64,000 nt of DNA from Mesobacillus subterraneus (GTDB lineage Bacteria > Bacillota > Bacilli > Bacillales > Cytobacillaceae). Below, one piece after another: positions 9,049 to 17,313 of this stretch. The stretch is from contig NZ_CP129019.1 of NCBI RefSeq assembly GCF_020524355.2, positions 2,046,001 to 2,110,000 of the forward strand, in the 5' to 3' direction. The notes beneath the pieces are model-generated. The model was not told the DNA's origin and searched no databases. It saw only the letters and a list, made by a program, of their open reading frames with translations. The translations under genes and the position numbers were made by a program. Every line of letters begins with the position of its first letter. Position 1 is the stretch's first letter.

Positions 9049-9302
9049 ATTCTCTTTTCGAGACTATTTATTTTTGTATCGTGTTTCCCTGTCTTCTCAC
9101 TTAAATAATCAACGTCGAACCTAATACCGTCAACCTTCTTAGAAATTAATTGAAGGGTACCTTTAACGTCTTCTTGTTGGCTTTCTTCAATACGGTTCAG
9201 CCTAGTTAAAACTTCTTTAAACTGGTGGTCTACCTCATTAAAACGTTGGTCTACTTTATCAAATCGGTCTAAGATGATTTTGAGTAGTTGTTCATTATCC
9301 AT
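9039..9302 (-). CDS. Small coiled-coil protein, uncharacterised
   Basis: These 87 residues are built of heptads (ILDRFDKVDQRFNEVDHQF, then LTRLNRIEESQQ and ISKKVDGIRFDVDYL), predicting one long helix with no membrane segment. Proteins of this layout are common in Bacillaceae and have no assigned function. ATG 9302 is preceded by GAGGTGATT. The 24120-24440 gene has a similar design but no obvious sequence identity. Confidence 0.7.
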   Translation of the reverse strand: MDNEQLLKIILDRFDKVDQRFNEVDHQFKEVLTRLNRIEESQQEDVKGTLQLISKKVDGIRFDVDYLSEKTGKHDTKINSLEKRIQS

Positions 9303-9602
9303 ACAATCACCTCAAATAAATCTACTAATTAGATTATAGCATATACGCCAACTTCTTTTCTTTCCTAAATAAAATTTATTCGGTTTTATTACACTAACAC
9401 ACCACGTTCGCTCAATAGAATTGTGTCAGACTTGCTGATTCTTTTTGTAGCTTTTTTCACCAACCAAAAAGAGAAAAGAGAACTCTAAATGGATAGAAGT
9501 TTACTGGAAGTGAACGATGAGAAATGCTCAAGAATAAGGATCATCATCAATGTAACGACAACCACCTCTATTGGTTTTAAAAAGGTAATTAGAAGTTTCT
9601 TT
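9303..9602. other. Intergenic region, no gene seen
   Basis: AT-rich spacer. No ORF with a ribosome site and no clear hairpin was found. Confidence 0.4.
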
Positions 9603-10133
9603 TTAAGATGGAGGTAAATTATTGAACCAATTCTGTAAATTGTTCACAAGGTTAGGTTTGGAAGCAGTAGAAACCTTCTTTGGCTTGAATCCTCCGAGCT
9701 CCACCACTTCGATTCGGTTTTTCCCGTCGATCTGCACTACGCAATAATCTTCCAATGGAGATGCTTCAATCTTTGTGAGTTTTTGGTCATGGTAGAGTTC
9801 CTGAATGTCTTCGAGGTCTTGCGGTGAAAGGTGCCACTCTTTTTGTTCTTGCGGCGGATCTAACTCAGAATCGCTGCTTGATAAAGCAGTCTCTTTTGTC
9901 TCATCCTGATAGAGTTGAAGCTGGATTTTTTGAAGCAAGGCTATGACTTCAGAGAACCCAATGAAAAGCATGCCTGTGACAAAACTGGAAAACAAGACTG
10001 GCCAGGCGATTCCAGAGTGAAGACCGACCTCTTCCGCTCTCGAACCCATATTCAATGTAATGAAAAAGCCGCCAATCATTATAACAATCCCTATAATTCG
10101 TAACACTTTAGCAACAATATTTTGTTTCTCCAC
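9603..10133 (-). CDS. Uncharacterised two-helix membrane protein
   Basis: The 176-residue protein has two membrane helices in its first 65 residues (IIGIVIMIGGFFITLNMG and WPVLFSSFVTGMLFIGF), then a soluble acidic linker and a small C-terminal domain ending in a basic, Asn-rich tail (FKPKKVSTASK...NNLQNWFNNLPPS). Translation starts at GTG 10133 behind GGAGGAG. I recognise no family. Confidence 0.65.
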   Translation of the reverse strand: MEKQNIVAKVLRIIGIVIMIGGFFITLNMGSRAEEVGLHSGIAWPVLFSSFVTGMLFIGFSEVIALLQKIQLQLYQDETKETALSSSDSELDPPQEQKEWHLSPQDLEDIQELYHDQKLTKIEASPLEDYCVVQIDGKNRIEVVELGGFKPKKVSTASKPNLVNNLQNWFNNLPPS

Positions 10134-10200
10134 TAATTCTCCTCCGATTCTTTTTTTAAAAAATTTATTGAATATCTGGACTGAAAATAGTTAACATTGT

Positions 10201-10380
10201 GGATTTCATTTCTTTTCGTAAACTTGTTAGATTTCTCAATCAAAAGTAAAAATCAAAACCTGGTTTTTACGGGTATAAAAGCAATCTGGATTATCCGCAC
10301 ATTATTACTTTTAATGTGATGAAAATCTTTGTTGCTGTAGTCAGAATTCTCCTCGCAAAGAGCCCCGACACCTTTTATTA
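10201..10380 (-). repeat. Interspersed 180-bp element, copy 1 (single-unit form)
   Basis: Read on the minus strand, this segment matches 33638-33862 (plus strand) over its whole length with scattered substitutions; shared blocks include GTCGGGGCTCTTT, CAGCAACAAAGATTTTC, TTGCTTTTATACCCGTAAAA and TTACTTTTGATTGAGAAA. It contains CACATTA...TAATGTG inverted arms. No continuous reading frame is conserved between the copies, so a non-coding element is more likely than a gene. Confidence 0.8.
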
Positions 10381-10511
10381 AGAGATTTATATTGAAACAT
10401 GCATAAAAAGCAACAATCAATGCGAAAAACAGCCTTTAAATAACAGACCAATCCCCCTTGTTTAAGTAAGACGTTTTCTAATACAACAAAGATTCGGATA
10501 TTTTTCATTAA

Positions 10512-10734
10512 TTACTTAACCTCTATTGTATTAATATTTGTTCTTATAAAAAGAGCGAAATACAAAGCTAACAAGATTATAAAAATAATTACAAAGTAAA
10601 GTGCCACGAGACTAGGAATCACTTTTTTCATCGGATTAGAATTTAGAGAAAGCGAGAATAATGTTGACCCGCTGAATGCTATTAAATGACATCCAAGTGA
10701 AAGGAGATAAGCTTTTTTAGAATTCCTATTTCAT
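10512..10734 (-). pseudogene. Small membrane protein with a frameshift at codon 2
   Basis: The frame ending at TAA 10512 encodes about 72 residues with two hydrophobic helices (KAYLLSLGCHLIAFSG and SLVALYFVIIFIILLALYF). Its only plausible start, ATG 10734 after a GG-rich site, is one base out of frame (ATGAAATAGG; removing one A would give M-N-R-N-S-K-K). It follows the 10750-10938 gene by 15 bp and looks like the second gene of that operon. It is either a real frameshift or an A-run sequencing error. Confidence 0.5.
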
Positions 10735-10749
10735 CCTGATAATGCCTGA

Positions 10750-10938
10750 TTATTTGTTCCTTACAGTTATTGAAAGTGCAACAAATGTTAACCCTGAAAA
10801 AAGTGCTAAAGGTATAGCTTTGGCGATCATAAACTCAGGAACTAAATTAGAAAATATTGTTTTAAAGAATAAAAAAGTTGAGAGTAATGAAACGAATACC
10901 AAGAATCCTATAAAAATTAAAGAGAATTTCTTTGCCAT
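10750..10938 (-). CDS. Small two-helix membrane protein
   Basis: The 62-residue protein has two predicted helices (FSLIFIGFLVFVSLLSTFLF and MIAKAIPLALFSGLTFVAL) and a short positive tail (TVRNK). ATG 10938 has AAGAAGG about 8 nt upstream. Function unknown. It lies directly before the frameshifted membrane gene at 10512-10734, and the two may form a pair. Confidence 0.6.
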   Translation of the reverse strand: MAKKFSLIFIGFLVFVSLLSTFLFFKTIFSNLVPEFMIAKAIPLALFSGLTFVALSITVRNK

Positions 10939-11165
10939 GTTAACAGCCTTCTTTCGATCAACATAATTTACTATTTAATTTGGGTTTTCTACTAATAAAT
11001 GTTGTGGAAATAGCGATCCCGGTTGCTGTAAAACCCGTGGTAAACAGTGATTGAAATTGTATTAGTGAAATGATATAGCAACGGATCGAGGTTTTTCTTT
11101 TTTTCAATTTTCATAGTCTAGTCCGCTTCGATAGGTCACATATCACTCTGAATGCAATTAGCAAC

Positions 11166-11588
11166 TTATTTAGACCTATAGTAAATTATTTCAGGGTCTC
11201 CTTCATCTAAATTTTCGATAAATCCACTTTCGATAAAGCCGTTTACCTTAAAAACTTCCTGCATGCTTTTATTTGATTTATTCGTTGATGAGAATATTTT
11301 CCTTGTTGGAGAAATGTGAATAAAGTAATCAATAAGCGCTGTTGCATAACCTTTTCGTCTTTCCGTTGGCCTAACGATTATCAGTGAAATGAAACTACAA
11401 TCAAAGAAATGGGTATCGAATAATAAAAACCCAACGATTTGATTTTTAATATCATAAGCAACTATACACCTCTCGTCTTCAATAGCTCTCTTAATATATT
11501 CACGCCTGCTATTGTGGCCAATTACCTCTTCATCTATATCCACTAATTCTTCTAAATTATATAAATGAGCCATTTCCTGTAATTTCAA
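11166..11588 (-). CDS. GNAT family N-acetyltransferase
   Basis: The 140-residue protein has motif A IIVRPTERRKGYATALIDYF (acetyl-CoA loop RRKGYA) and the C-terminal block KSMQEVFKVNGFIESGFI typical of small GNATs. The start is TTG 11588: AAGGAG lies 9 nt upstream and the ATG at codon 6 has no ribosome site. It is the last of three co-oriented genes (12216, 11652, 11166). Confidence 0.82.
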   Translation of the reverse strand: MKLQEMAHLYNLEELVDIDEEVIGHNSRREYIKRAIEDERCIVAYDIKNQIVGFLLFDTHFFDCSFISLIIVRPTERRKGYATALIDYFIHISPTRKIFSSTNKSNKSMQEVFKVNGFIESGFIENLDEGDPEIIYYRSK

Positions 11589-11651
11589 AAATGTTCACTC
11601 CTTAACTAATGCTTGTTTTTCAAAAACAAAGCCCTAGCATGCACAGATTAG

Positions 11652-12185
11652 TTAAAACTCGTCTTTAAGAATACTCATTCTTAACCGATCGACAAATTCA
11701 CCGTTTCTTAATCTATCTTGTCTTAATACTCCTTCTTCGACGTATCCAATATTCTTATAAGATTTAATCGCTTTTTCATTATCAATCTCCACTCTAAGCC
11801 AAATCTTGTTAAGCTCTAGCTGTTGAAATCCCCAAATAAGCATTTCATTCATCGCGGATAAACCGTACCCTTTACCCCAGTAGCTTTTATCTCCAATTGC
11901 TATTCCTAATTCTGCATGCTTGTTCAACTTATCGATATTCTTAAAATCTACCCAACCGATGTGTTTGCCTTTTTCAGTCATGATTGCTTTTTGTTCATAT
12001 CCATTTGTCTTGTTTATACACATTTCTATCCACGCCTGAGTTTCTTCACTACTAAATGGAGGGTATCTCTCTGGCATATTTAAATGCTTTGTTACCTCTT
12101 TATCAAGACACCATTGGTAACGGTCCTCTGTATCATTTAAAGTCAGTTCTCTTAAATGAACCTTTGGCAATTGAGTTGTATTCAT
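11652..12185 (-). CDS. RimJ/RimL-type GNAT acetyltransferase
   Basis: The 177-residue protein begins with LRELTLNDTEDRYQW, has AELGIAIGDKSYWGKGYGLS (acetyl-CoA loop GKGYGL) and ends with VEIDNEKAIKSYKNIGYVEEG (the NxxAixxYkkiGF motif), a clear ribosomal-protein-alanine-acetyltransferase-like fold. Such proteins may modify N termini, toxins or drugs; no acceptor is indicated. ATG 12185 follows a GGGAGAAGAGAG site. Confidence 0.87.
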   Translation of the reverse strand: MNTTQLPKVHLRELTLNDTEDRYQWCLDKEVTKHLNMPERYPPFSSEETQAWIEMCINKTNGYEQKAIMTEKGKHIGWVDFKNIDKLNKHAELGIAIGDKSYWGKGYGLSAMNEMLIWGFQQLELNKIWLRVEIDNEKAIKSYKNIGYVEEGVLRQDRLRNGEFVDRLRMSILKDEF

Positions 12186-12215
12186 TTCTCTCTTCTCCCT
12201 GGCTGAATTCTTTAT

Positions 12216-13088
12216 TTAGTTCTGTTGTTTCATAAATTCTTTTAATCTTGCTAAATTTTCTTCCAGAAATACAGCATTTTTCTCAATTCCACGTCGTTTA
12301 CACCACCCGATACTGTTAAAAGCATCTGTAAATTGATAAAATGGCAGGACAGTTTCTAAGTCAATTAATGGTCTAATACTGATATAGCCCTCACGAAAGG
12401 CCTTATAGAGCGTAGTATCGAAAGATAAAAAATCACGATATAGTTTGGTAAAATCAACTTCAGTCGAACCAAAGCGCACACTCTCAAAATCGATCATTCC
12501 TGAAACTTGATCACCGTCAACGATAATATTGGCAGGGCGAAAATCCATATGTACAAAACTTGGTCCGTCTGGAGATGGCAGGTTATGCTTCATTTGCTCG
12601 TATTTTTCAATCGCTTGAGTATATAACTGTGGATCCAAAATAATCTTTACGTCCTCAGCAAAACTATAAAATTGCTGCTCAACAAAATCAGACCAGTTCG
12701 CAAATTCATTCTTTATGCCATAAAACTGTTGGTCAGCAAGCGGATGAATGGTATGCATTTGGGCTTGAAGAACCCCAACTTGAAACGCGACAGTTGGCGA
12801 AACCTCAGTTGTTAACGGTTTTCCTTTTAATTCAGATAATAAAAAAGCGCCCGGACACTCATCATCACCAGACCAATGATCCAACATGTCAGGAATAGAA
12901 ACTCTACCTTTTAATATTTCATAGGCTTCCAACTCCCGCTGAAACTTCAATTTTGTATAAGGGATTTTCAAAAATACATTTTGTCCTTTTGTCAAAGTAC
13001 ATTTATAGACGGTAGAACTATGTGAATCTTCCACCTCGGTTAGCGAATCTACCTGCAATCCAAATTGCTTAATCACTCGATTTAACAT
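12216..13088 (-). CDS. Aminoglycoside/choline phosphotransferase-family kinase
   Basis: The 290-residue protein has the APH-type kinase fold: ATP-site Lys in VFLKIPYTK (about residue 43), the Brenner catalytic motif HMDFRPANIIV and the metal-binding DFG-equivalent GMIDFESVRFG. The natural substrate (sugar, amino acid or aminoglycoside) cannot be told from sequence. ATG 13088 follows GAGGAG by 8 nt; the upstream ATG at 13103 would place that site inside the gene. Confidence 0.83.
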   Translation of the reverse strand: MLNRVIKQFGLQVDSLTEVEDSHSSTVYKCTLTKGQNVFLKIPYTKLKFQRELEAYEILKGRVSIPDMLDHWSGDDECPGAFLLSELKGKPLTTEVSPTVAFQVGVLQAQMHTIHPLADQQFYGIKNEFANWSDFVEQQFYSFAEDVKIILDPQLYTQAIEKYEQMKHNLPSPDGPSFVHMDFRPANIIVDGDQVSGMIDFESVRFGSTEVDFTKLYRDFLSFDTTLYKAFREGYISIRPLIDLETVLPFYQFTDAFNSIGWCKRRGIEKNAVFLEENLARLKEFMKQQN

Positions 13089-13571
13089 AAAACTTCTCCT
13101 CATTTATAGTTAATTGGGCTCTCTCTATTTCTTCAATCAGTCAACTATATTAGTTAAAAAATACAAAAAGCCACCTTAATAGCAGCTGAAAATTTAATGT
13201 TTTTTCCTCTGCAATAGGAAATCTCTTTCCAAAACAACCTTATATACATCTTTTCGTTAACTTCAAAAAATAAGAGGTTCGTGTCGTGTAATATTTTTAC
13301 CATTAAATAGAATTCAACAAAAAATACGTTAATCCTTCATGGACCAACGCACCAGTTTGTTTTAATACATACTTTTACCTATTTTGTAGAGATTTCTATT
13401 TCCAACTTTCAATATTTTCATTATTTTTGTCATACTTATAAGCATTTTTAATTTCTAAAATTAACAGACCACAATTTACGACATTAAGCTTGGATCAGCA
13501 CCAAACTAACACTTATACCCCCACTTACTTTCAATTATTAAGCTAGAGCTCAATTAATATTAATGACAAAA
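13089..13571. other. Intergenic region with a terminator-family repeat
   Basis: There is no gene with a ribosome site. Around 13315-13350 is a decayed member of the repeat/terminator family described in the findings: on the minus strand GGTGCGTTGGTCCATGAAGG is followed by ATTAACG, a T run and GTTGAA. The rest is AT-rich and featureless. Confidence 0.5.
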
Positions 13572-13818
13572 TTATATAACCATTAAATAATCAATTAGAG
13601 CCCCTGAAAATATTAACAAAATACCAAACAAGAAGTTTATTTTCTTCTTCTTAATCTCCGTCTTTTCAAGAATATAGATTGGAATCCCTATTGAAGCAAG
13701 GAACTGGAAACTATTTAGCAAGTAATTTTCTTGAAAAACGATTAGGGTAATACTGATAAATATCTGAGACCACTCCGAAAATAAATAGCATCATAGGTAT
13801 TCCCAATTTCCACTTCAT
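13572..13818 (-). pseudogene. Frameshifted small membrane protein
   Basis: ATG 13818 (AGGAG 11 nt upstream) starts MKWKLGIPMMLFIFGVVS and then runs out of frame near 13760. The continuation in another frame (IFISITLIVFQENYLLNSFQ, then FLASIGIPIYILEK, a KKKK turn and FLFGILLIFSGALIDYLMVI) ends at TAA 13572. Together they form a three-helix protein of about 80 residues broken by one indel. Confidence 0.55.
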
Positions 13819-13864
13819 ACTTTGTTCATCTCCTAACTAATATTAACCAATCTACATATTCCTA

Positions 13865-14086
13865 TTAACCCAATCCTTTTTTATTCCGTTGTATCAAATA
13901 GGTGATAAGCCCGACTGGACCTGTGATGATTGTTAAGAGCCAAAAAACATGCTTTTTTATTCCTACAAAGTATTTGTCTGAATCGTAATACACCCAAACT
14001 CCAATTATGATGAATACTGATAAAATAACAGCAATTTCGATTTGATGACCACTAAAATCTGTATTCCTGGCTAAACTCCACCCCAT
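13865..14086 (-). CDS. Small two-helix membrane protein (PLDc_N-like layout)
   Basis: These 73 residues include helices IEIAVILSVFIIIGVWVYY and VFWLLTIITGPVGLITYLIQ joined by a charged DSDKYF loop and ending in RNKK. The WLLTIITGPVGLITYLIQR block resembles the short phospholipase D-nuclease N-terminal membrane family, but the match is only suggestive. ATG 14086 has AAAGGAG 10 nt upstream. Function unknown. Confidence 0.6.
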   Translation of the reverse strand: MGWSLARNTDFSGHQIEIAVILSVFIIIGVWVYYDSDKYFVGIKKHVFWLLTIITGPVGLITYLIQRNKKGLG

Positions 14087-14233
14087 GTTTCAAGCACTCC
14101 TTTATGTACTGTTCTAAAGTTTTACGAACGTGCTGGAAAAAGGTTTCAATTTTCAAATTATTAAAATTAGACTAATTAAATATTCATAGCTCCTCGCTCA
14201 AAAAATGAAGTTATCTCTCCTGTTCAGTGAACT

Positions 14234-14530
14234 TTACCCTTCAAGTATTTGCATATAATATAAAGTTTCATCCTCTGTTTCTACAATAATAATTCCTGTA
14301 AAACCATCATCCGTAGCATATAGAATTGTTCCTTTTGGCAGCTTTGTAGCTGAAAAGTCAGTAAAAAACAGACTGGAAGTTGTTACTTTTTTTATTTCGC
14401 CAATTTCTTTTCCTTTTTGGATATTGCTCTTCTTTTCCTCAAACCATTCAAGTTCAGTGACATTATTGTACATAAAACCATTATATCTTAAAATATCAGC
14501 GCCCTCATTCCTTTCAACAAAAAGGTGCAC
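14234..14530 (-). CDS. Uncharacterised protein, probably 5'-truncated
   Basis: The frame reads FVERNEGADILRYNGFMYNN, then NVTELEWFEEKKSN, TSSLFFTDFSATKLPKGTIL and EDETLYYMQILEG. I believe related Bacillaceae proteins carry an N-terminal lipoprotein signal, which is absent here. The only upstream start, GTG 14530, lies inside the 3' arm and T tract of the neighbouring terminator, so the original start was probably lost at that junction. A shortened product from an internal ATG (MYNNV) is possible but has no good ribosome site. Confidence 0.5.
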   Translation of the reverse strand: MHLFVERNEGADILRYNGFMYNNVTELEWFEEKKSNIQKGKEIGEIKKVTTSSLFFTDFSATKLPKGTILYATDDGFTGIIIVETEDETLYYMQILEG

Positions 14531-14555
14531 GAATCCTTCCTGGACCCATGCACCT
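14523..14555 (-). terminator. Terminator of the GNAT pseudogene (repeat-family hairpin)
   Basis: AGGTGCA and TGCACCT arms enclose GGGTCCAGGAAGGATTCG on the minus strand, followed by TTTTTGTTGAA. The loop and tail match other hairpins in this window (see findings). Confidence 0.75.
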
Positions 14556-14560
14556 ATGAG

Positions 14561-15128
14561 TTATGAAATGACTGAATAGAAACAAGTGTCGGTCACCCTG
14601 CTGCCATCTGCCGATAAATCATCATTCTGCAATATGCCTTCTAGTTCAAATCCAAGTTTTTCGGGGATGGCACGGCTTTTGAGATTTGTTGATTCACATC
14701 TAATTTCGATTCTCTTAAACTTAATTTGTTGAAGTCCAAAATCAGTTAATGCCTTTACCGCTTCAGTCATATATCCACTGCCGCTGAATTTGGTATTAAT
14801 CCAATAACCAATTTCACATTTAGGAATAGTCCAGTCGATTCCTTGAAGGCTGGCCGTTCCAATGAAAGCATTCGTCTCTCTATGAAAAATGAGAAAACGA
14901 AAGCTTTCTCTTTTTTAAAAAGTTAATATGAGCTTTTCTAAGGTTAATTTCAGTTTCCTCAACTGCAGGCAGCGTTTGGGCAAATGGCAGCCATGCTTTT
15001 AACTCATTGAATGAATCTCTTATTGCCTGGTTAACGATGCTTCCGTCACCGGTTCGATTCGGGGCACGAAGTAATAATCTTTCTGTTTCTAACTGCGATG
15101 GTATTTCTATTAATATAGGATCTCTCAT
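14561..15128 (-). pseudogene. RimJ/RimL-type GNAT acetyltransferase, frameshifted; downstream of a T-box
   Basis: The N-terminal part (LETERLLLRAPNRTGDG...) starts at ATG 15128 behind GGAGG and is thrown out of frame in the T6 run at 14911-14916. The correct frame resumes as RESFRFLIFHRETNAFIGTA, then IGYWINTKFSGSGYMTEAVK and RIEIRCESTNLKSRAIPEKL, ending at 14561. One removed base restores a normal protein of about 188 residues. This is the only gene directly behind the T-box leader, so it should be the tRNA-regulated gene. Confidence 0.75.
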
Positions 15129-15167
15129 TTTATTTCCTCCACACTGTCTTTGGTTTTTGACAATAAA

Positions 15168-15453
15168 AAAACTCTCACCCCCAAGAAATGAATCTTGAGG
15201 ACGAGAGTTTGACTTCGCGGTACCACCTCAGTTTGTTGATCTGTCGCCAAACCAACCTCTTCGGGTACTTACATACCCTATCTTGATATCGGAAGAACCC
15301 GTCTTACGATCCCTGAATTTTTATCAGATTGGTAAGATGCTCCGAGACTTTATTCATTAAGCCTAATATTACTCCCTTTCAGCAACCAGGAGCTCTCTGG
15401 AAATAGCCAAGCTTAATTACTCTTCTCTTCAACGCTTTTATTATTTGGAATTT
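15168..15453 (-). promoter_or_regulatory. T-box leader (tRNA-sensing riboswitch)
   Basis: On the minus strand, AGGTGGTACCGCG (15216-15228) is the T-box antiterminator sequence that pairs with an uncharged tRNA acceptor end. It is followed at 15168-15210 by a terminator with AAACTCTC/GAGAGTTT arms and a T7 run. Upstream lies a Stem I-like fold in which ATTAAGC pairs with GCTTAAT. The probable specifier loop contains GAATAAAG, from which I cannot choose a codon with certainty. The controlled gene is the GNAT pseudogene, not a tRNA synthetase. Confidence 0.85.
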
Positions 15454-15459
15454 TAGAAT

Positions 15460-15488
15460 AGTTTATCGGTTATCTGAATTGTTGTCAA
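15460..15488 (-). promoter_or_regulatory. Sigma-A promoter of the T-box leader
   Basis: On the minus strand TTGACA (15483-15488) and TAAACT (15460-15465) are separated by exactly 17 nt. Transcription should start near 15453. Confidence 0.7.
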
Positions 15489-15599
15489 TATATCCCTTTC
15501 TATAATTCATCTAGCAAAATGAAAGATGTTTTCCGAAAAACGACACTCATATATATTCATTTAGCATTCTAGAAAATAAATATCACAGCTTTTAGCCAT

Positions 15600-15812
15600 T
15601 TTAAGCTCCACTAGCTTTAGAATTGTCCATAAAACCCCCTTTATTAGACATTTCAAACCCCACCAGCATCTGAAATGTCCATTAAGCCTCTTTTATTAGA
15701 CATTTCAAGCCCCATCAGCAACCGAAATGTACTTTAAAGTCCTATTAATAGACAATTCAAGTACACTCAACTACCAAAATGTCTATTCACCGCCTTTTAA
15801 TAAACATCTTAT
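15600..15812. repeat. 52-bp tandem array, about 4 units
   Basis: The GACA of each unit falls at 15647, 15699, 15751 and 15803 (as AACA in the last), exact steps of 52 bp. Each unit has perfect or near-perfect arms GACATTTCA and TGAAATGTC. The sequence is unrelated to the arrays at 2504 and 25636. Confidence 0.9.
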
Positions 15813-15855
15813 ACTCCAACTTCATTCCAAATATCCAGAACGGCAATCGAAAAAA

Positions 15856-15879
15856 GCGTCAACCCTATTGGATCAACGC
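15856..15879 (-). terminator. Terminator of the YoaS/YozG-like operon
   Basis: GCGT/ACGC and a second short stem enclose a loop; on the minus strand GCGTTGATCC...GGGTTGACGC is followed by TTTTTT. It belongs to the same hairpin family as 16721-16746. Confidence 0.7.
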
Positions 15880-15891
15880 AATATAGCCAAA

Positions 15892-16107
15892 TTAATACTC
15901 TTCATCACTTCTATACTCCAAAATATCACCAGGCTGGCATTCTAATGCTTTGCAAATGGCATCTAGGGTAGATAGCCTGATCGCTTTTGCTTTTCCATTT
16001 TTCAAAATAGAAAGATTGGCCATTGTGATTCCAACCCGATCTGAAAGTTCCGTTACGCTCATTTTTCTTTTTGCCAACATCACATCAATATTGATTATAA
16101 TTGCCAT
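15892..16107 (-). CDS. XRE-type helix-turn-helix regulator, YozG-like
   Basis: The 71-residue protein is a single HTH: VTELSDRVGITMANLSILKN forms the two helices, followed by RLSTLDAICKALECQPGDIL, a pattern typical of the YozG group. ATG 16107 follows GAGGTG by 6 nt; an ATG 9 nt upstream would overlap that site. It lies 10 bp after the DUF2975 membrane gene and is presumably co-transcribed; such pairs are thought to act as a membrane-linked regulator, although the signal is unknown. Confidence 0.85.
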   Translation of the reverse strand: MAIIINIDVMLAKRKMSVTELSDRVGITMANLSILKNGKAKAIRLSTLDAICKALECQPGDILEYRSDEEY

Positions 16108-16117
16108 TGTTTTCACC

Positions 16118-16609
16118 TCAGACTATTAAGTCGTTCTCTTCTTTGTAATCGATGGCTTCTTTTAATAGACGCTGGAGAACCGCCGCGAAGACCGCAACCA
16201 CTAACGGAGCAAAAATCATACCCATTCCGATAATGATTAGACCCGGTGCATCATCAACCTCGGCTAAAATATAGACGCATGGCATAGCAACCAAATACAT
16301 TCCACTTATTGTGATGGCACTTTTTTTAATATTCTTAAGAGCTATTACAGACAAGTCAGAGAAAGCTTGATTTCTGTCGATGTGCGTTAAAAGTTTAAAT
16401 GATTGATACAAAGCGAAGTAAAAAGGAATGGCCGAAACATACATAACCATTAAAAGGGCATACACCACAAAAGCCATATCTGAACCTCTTTCCGCTGCTT
16501 CATTCGCTTCAGCCGCAATCTGAGGCAATACAAACAGACACAAAGCCAAAACTGGCAGGCCAATAAGAATAACAGCTACCTTCAAAAAAAGTGTTGAACC
16601 TTTTTTCAT
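16118..16609 (-). CDS. DUF2975 membrane protein, YoaS-like
   Basis: This 163-residue protein has four membrane helices: AVILIGLPVLALCLFVLP, VVYALLMVMYVSAIPFYFAL, SAITISGMYLVAMPCVYIL and LIIIGMGMIFAPLVVAVFAA, with LLTHIDRNQAFSDLSVIAL between helices 2 and 3, the most characteristic DUF2975 segment. The start at 16609 follows GAGGTG by 6 nt. It is the first gene of an operon with the XRE regulator. Confidence 0.85.
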   Translation of the reverse strand: MKKGSTLFLKVAVILIGLPVLALCLFVLPQIAAEANEAAERGSDMAFVVYALLMVMYVSAIPFYFALYQSFKLLTHIDRNQAFSDLSVIALKNIKKSAITISGMYLVAMPCVYILAEVDDAPGLIIIGMGMIFAPLVVAVFAAVLQRLLKEAIDYKEENDLIV

Positions 16610-16720
16610 AACAAGCACCTCATTCATTTAATGTCAATTTGAATTTATCATGGTATTTATCGAATTACAATAAATTTTTATTAATTTTAAATATTCTTAT
16701 ATTGAATAATCTAAAAAAAA

Positions 16721-16746
16721 GCGTCAATCCATTTCTGGATCAACGC
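16721..16746 (-). terminator. Terminator of the small basic protein gene
   Basis: On the minus strand GCGTTGATCCAGAAATGGAT and TGACGC fold with ATCCA/TGGAT pairing inside; a T8 run follows. Confidence 0.75.
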
Positions 16747-16763
16747 CTTGATAACTGCAGTCA

Positions 16764-16955
16764 CTATTTTTCAGAGGCTCCATCCTTGGAAGCATCCCCA
16801 TGTTTTACACCTTTACTTTTGTACGGCTTGAAACTTTTAGCTTTATTTGCACTAGCTTGCCAGCGATTCCAGCCTTTCTTGCCAGTACCTCTTCCTGTAC
16901 CGCTCTTACCCTTCGCTTTACTCAAAAAATCAACTCCATATTCTAGTACGTCCAT
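16764..16955 (-). CDS. Small basic Gly/Lys-rich protein
   Basis: The 63-residue protein is strongly basic and low in complexity (SKAKGKSGTGRGTGKKGWNR, then WQASANKAKSFKPYKSKG), with an acidic start (MDVLEYGVDF). No membrane segment. A good terminator follows, which supports a real gene, but the ribosome site is weak. Function unknown. Confidence 0.5.
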   Translation of the reverse strand: MDVLEYGVDFLSKAKGKSGTGRGTGKKGWNRWQASANKAKSFKPYKSKGVKHGDASKDGASEK

Positions 16956-17050
16956 TGTTTAGTTTGTTCCATTTCGCTTAGAAAAAAACAAACTATAAGG
17001 AAGTCTAATCATATAACAGTCAGAAGTTATTTTCTACTAAAAAATTAAAT

Positions 17051-17078
17051 CAGTCCAACTCGCTTTGGAATCGGACTG
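17051..17078 (-). terminator. Terminator of the 48-residue protein gene
   Basis: CAGTCC and GGACTG arms with additional pairing inside; the minus strand continues GATTTAATTTTTTAG. Confidence 0.6.
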
Positions 17079-17093
17079 CAGTGGGCTATGCGA

Positions 17094-17240
17094 TTAATGC
17101 ACTCGAATGATTTCATATATATCTTCGTCGTGATGAACTCTTGTATGCTTTGATTCGATTCTTTCAAACTCCTCATTTCCGACCTTTGGTAAATCTCCAA
17201 TCCACCAGCTTTTGAATTCATAGATAAGGTCAGCTAACAT
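17094..17240 (-). CDS. Small acidic protein of 48 residues
   Basis: ATG 17240 follows GGGAGGAATCGCA, a very strong ribosome site. The product starts MLADLIYEFKSWWIGDLPKV and has a charged C-terminal half (EEFERIESKHTRVHHDEDIY). It has its own promoter, operator-like palindrome and terminator, so it is a genuine monocistronic gene. No family recognised. Confidence 0.65.
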   Translation of the reverse strand: MLADLIYEFKSWWIGDLPKVGNEEFERIESKHTRVHHDEDIYEIIRVH

Positions 17241-17283
17241 TGCGATTCCTCCCGGAAATGAATAATGTATTATTTACACTCTT

Positions 17284-17313
17284 ATTATACTTGTGAATAG
17301 TTTCACATGTAAA
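17284..17313 (-). promoter_or_regulatory. Promoter with operator palindrome and cre-like core
   Basis: On the minus strand TTTACA (17308-17313) and TATAAT (17284-17289) are 18 nt apart. The spacer is almost filled by the perfect palindrome TGTGAA-ACTA-TTCACA (17292-17307), and the -35 box overlaps AAAGCGCTTT (17311-17320), the core of catabolite-responsive elements. Both suggest repression of the 48-residue protein gene. Confidence 0.6.

Noticed and set aside
12216..13088. Aminoglycoside resistance gene
   Set aside because: The kinase motifs define only the broad APH/choline kinase fold; nothing in the sequence indicates an aminoglycoside substrate.
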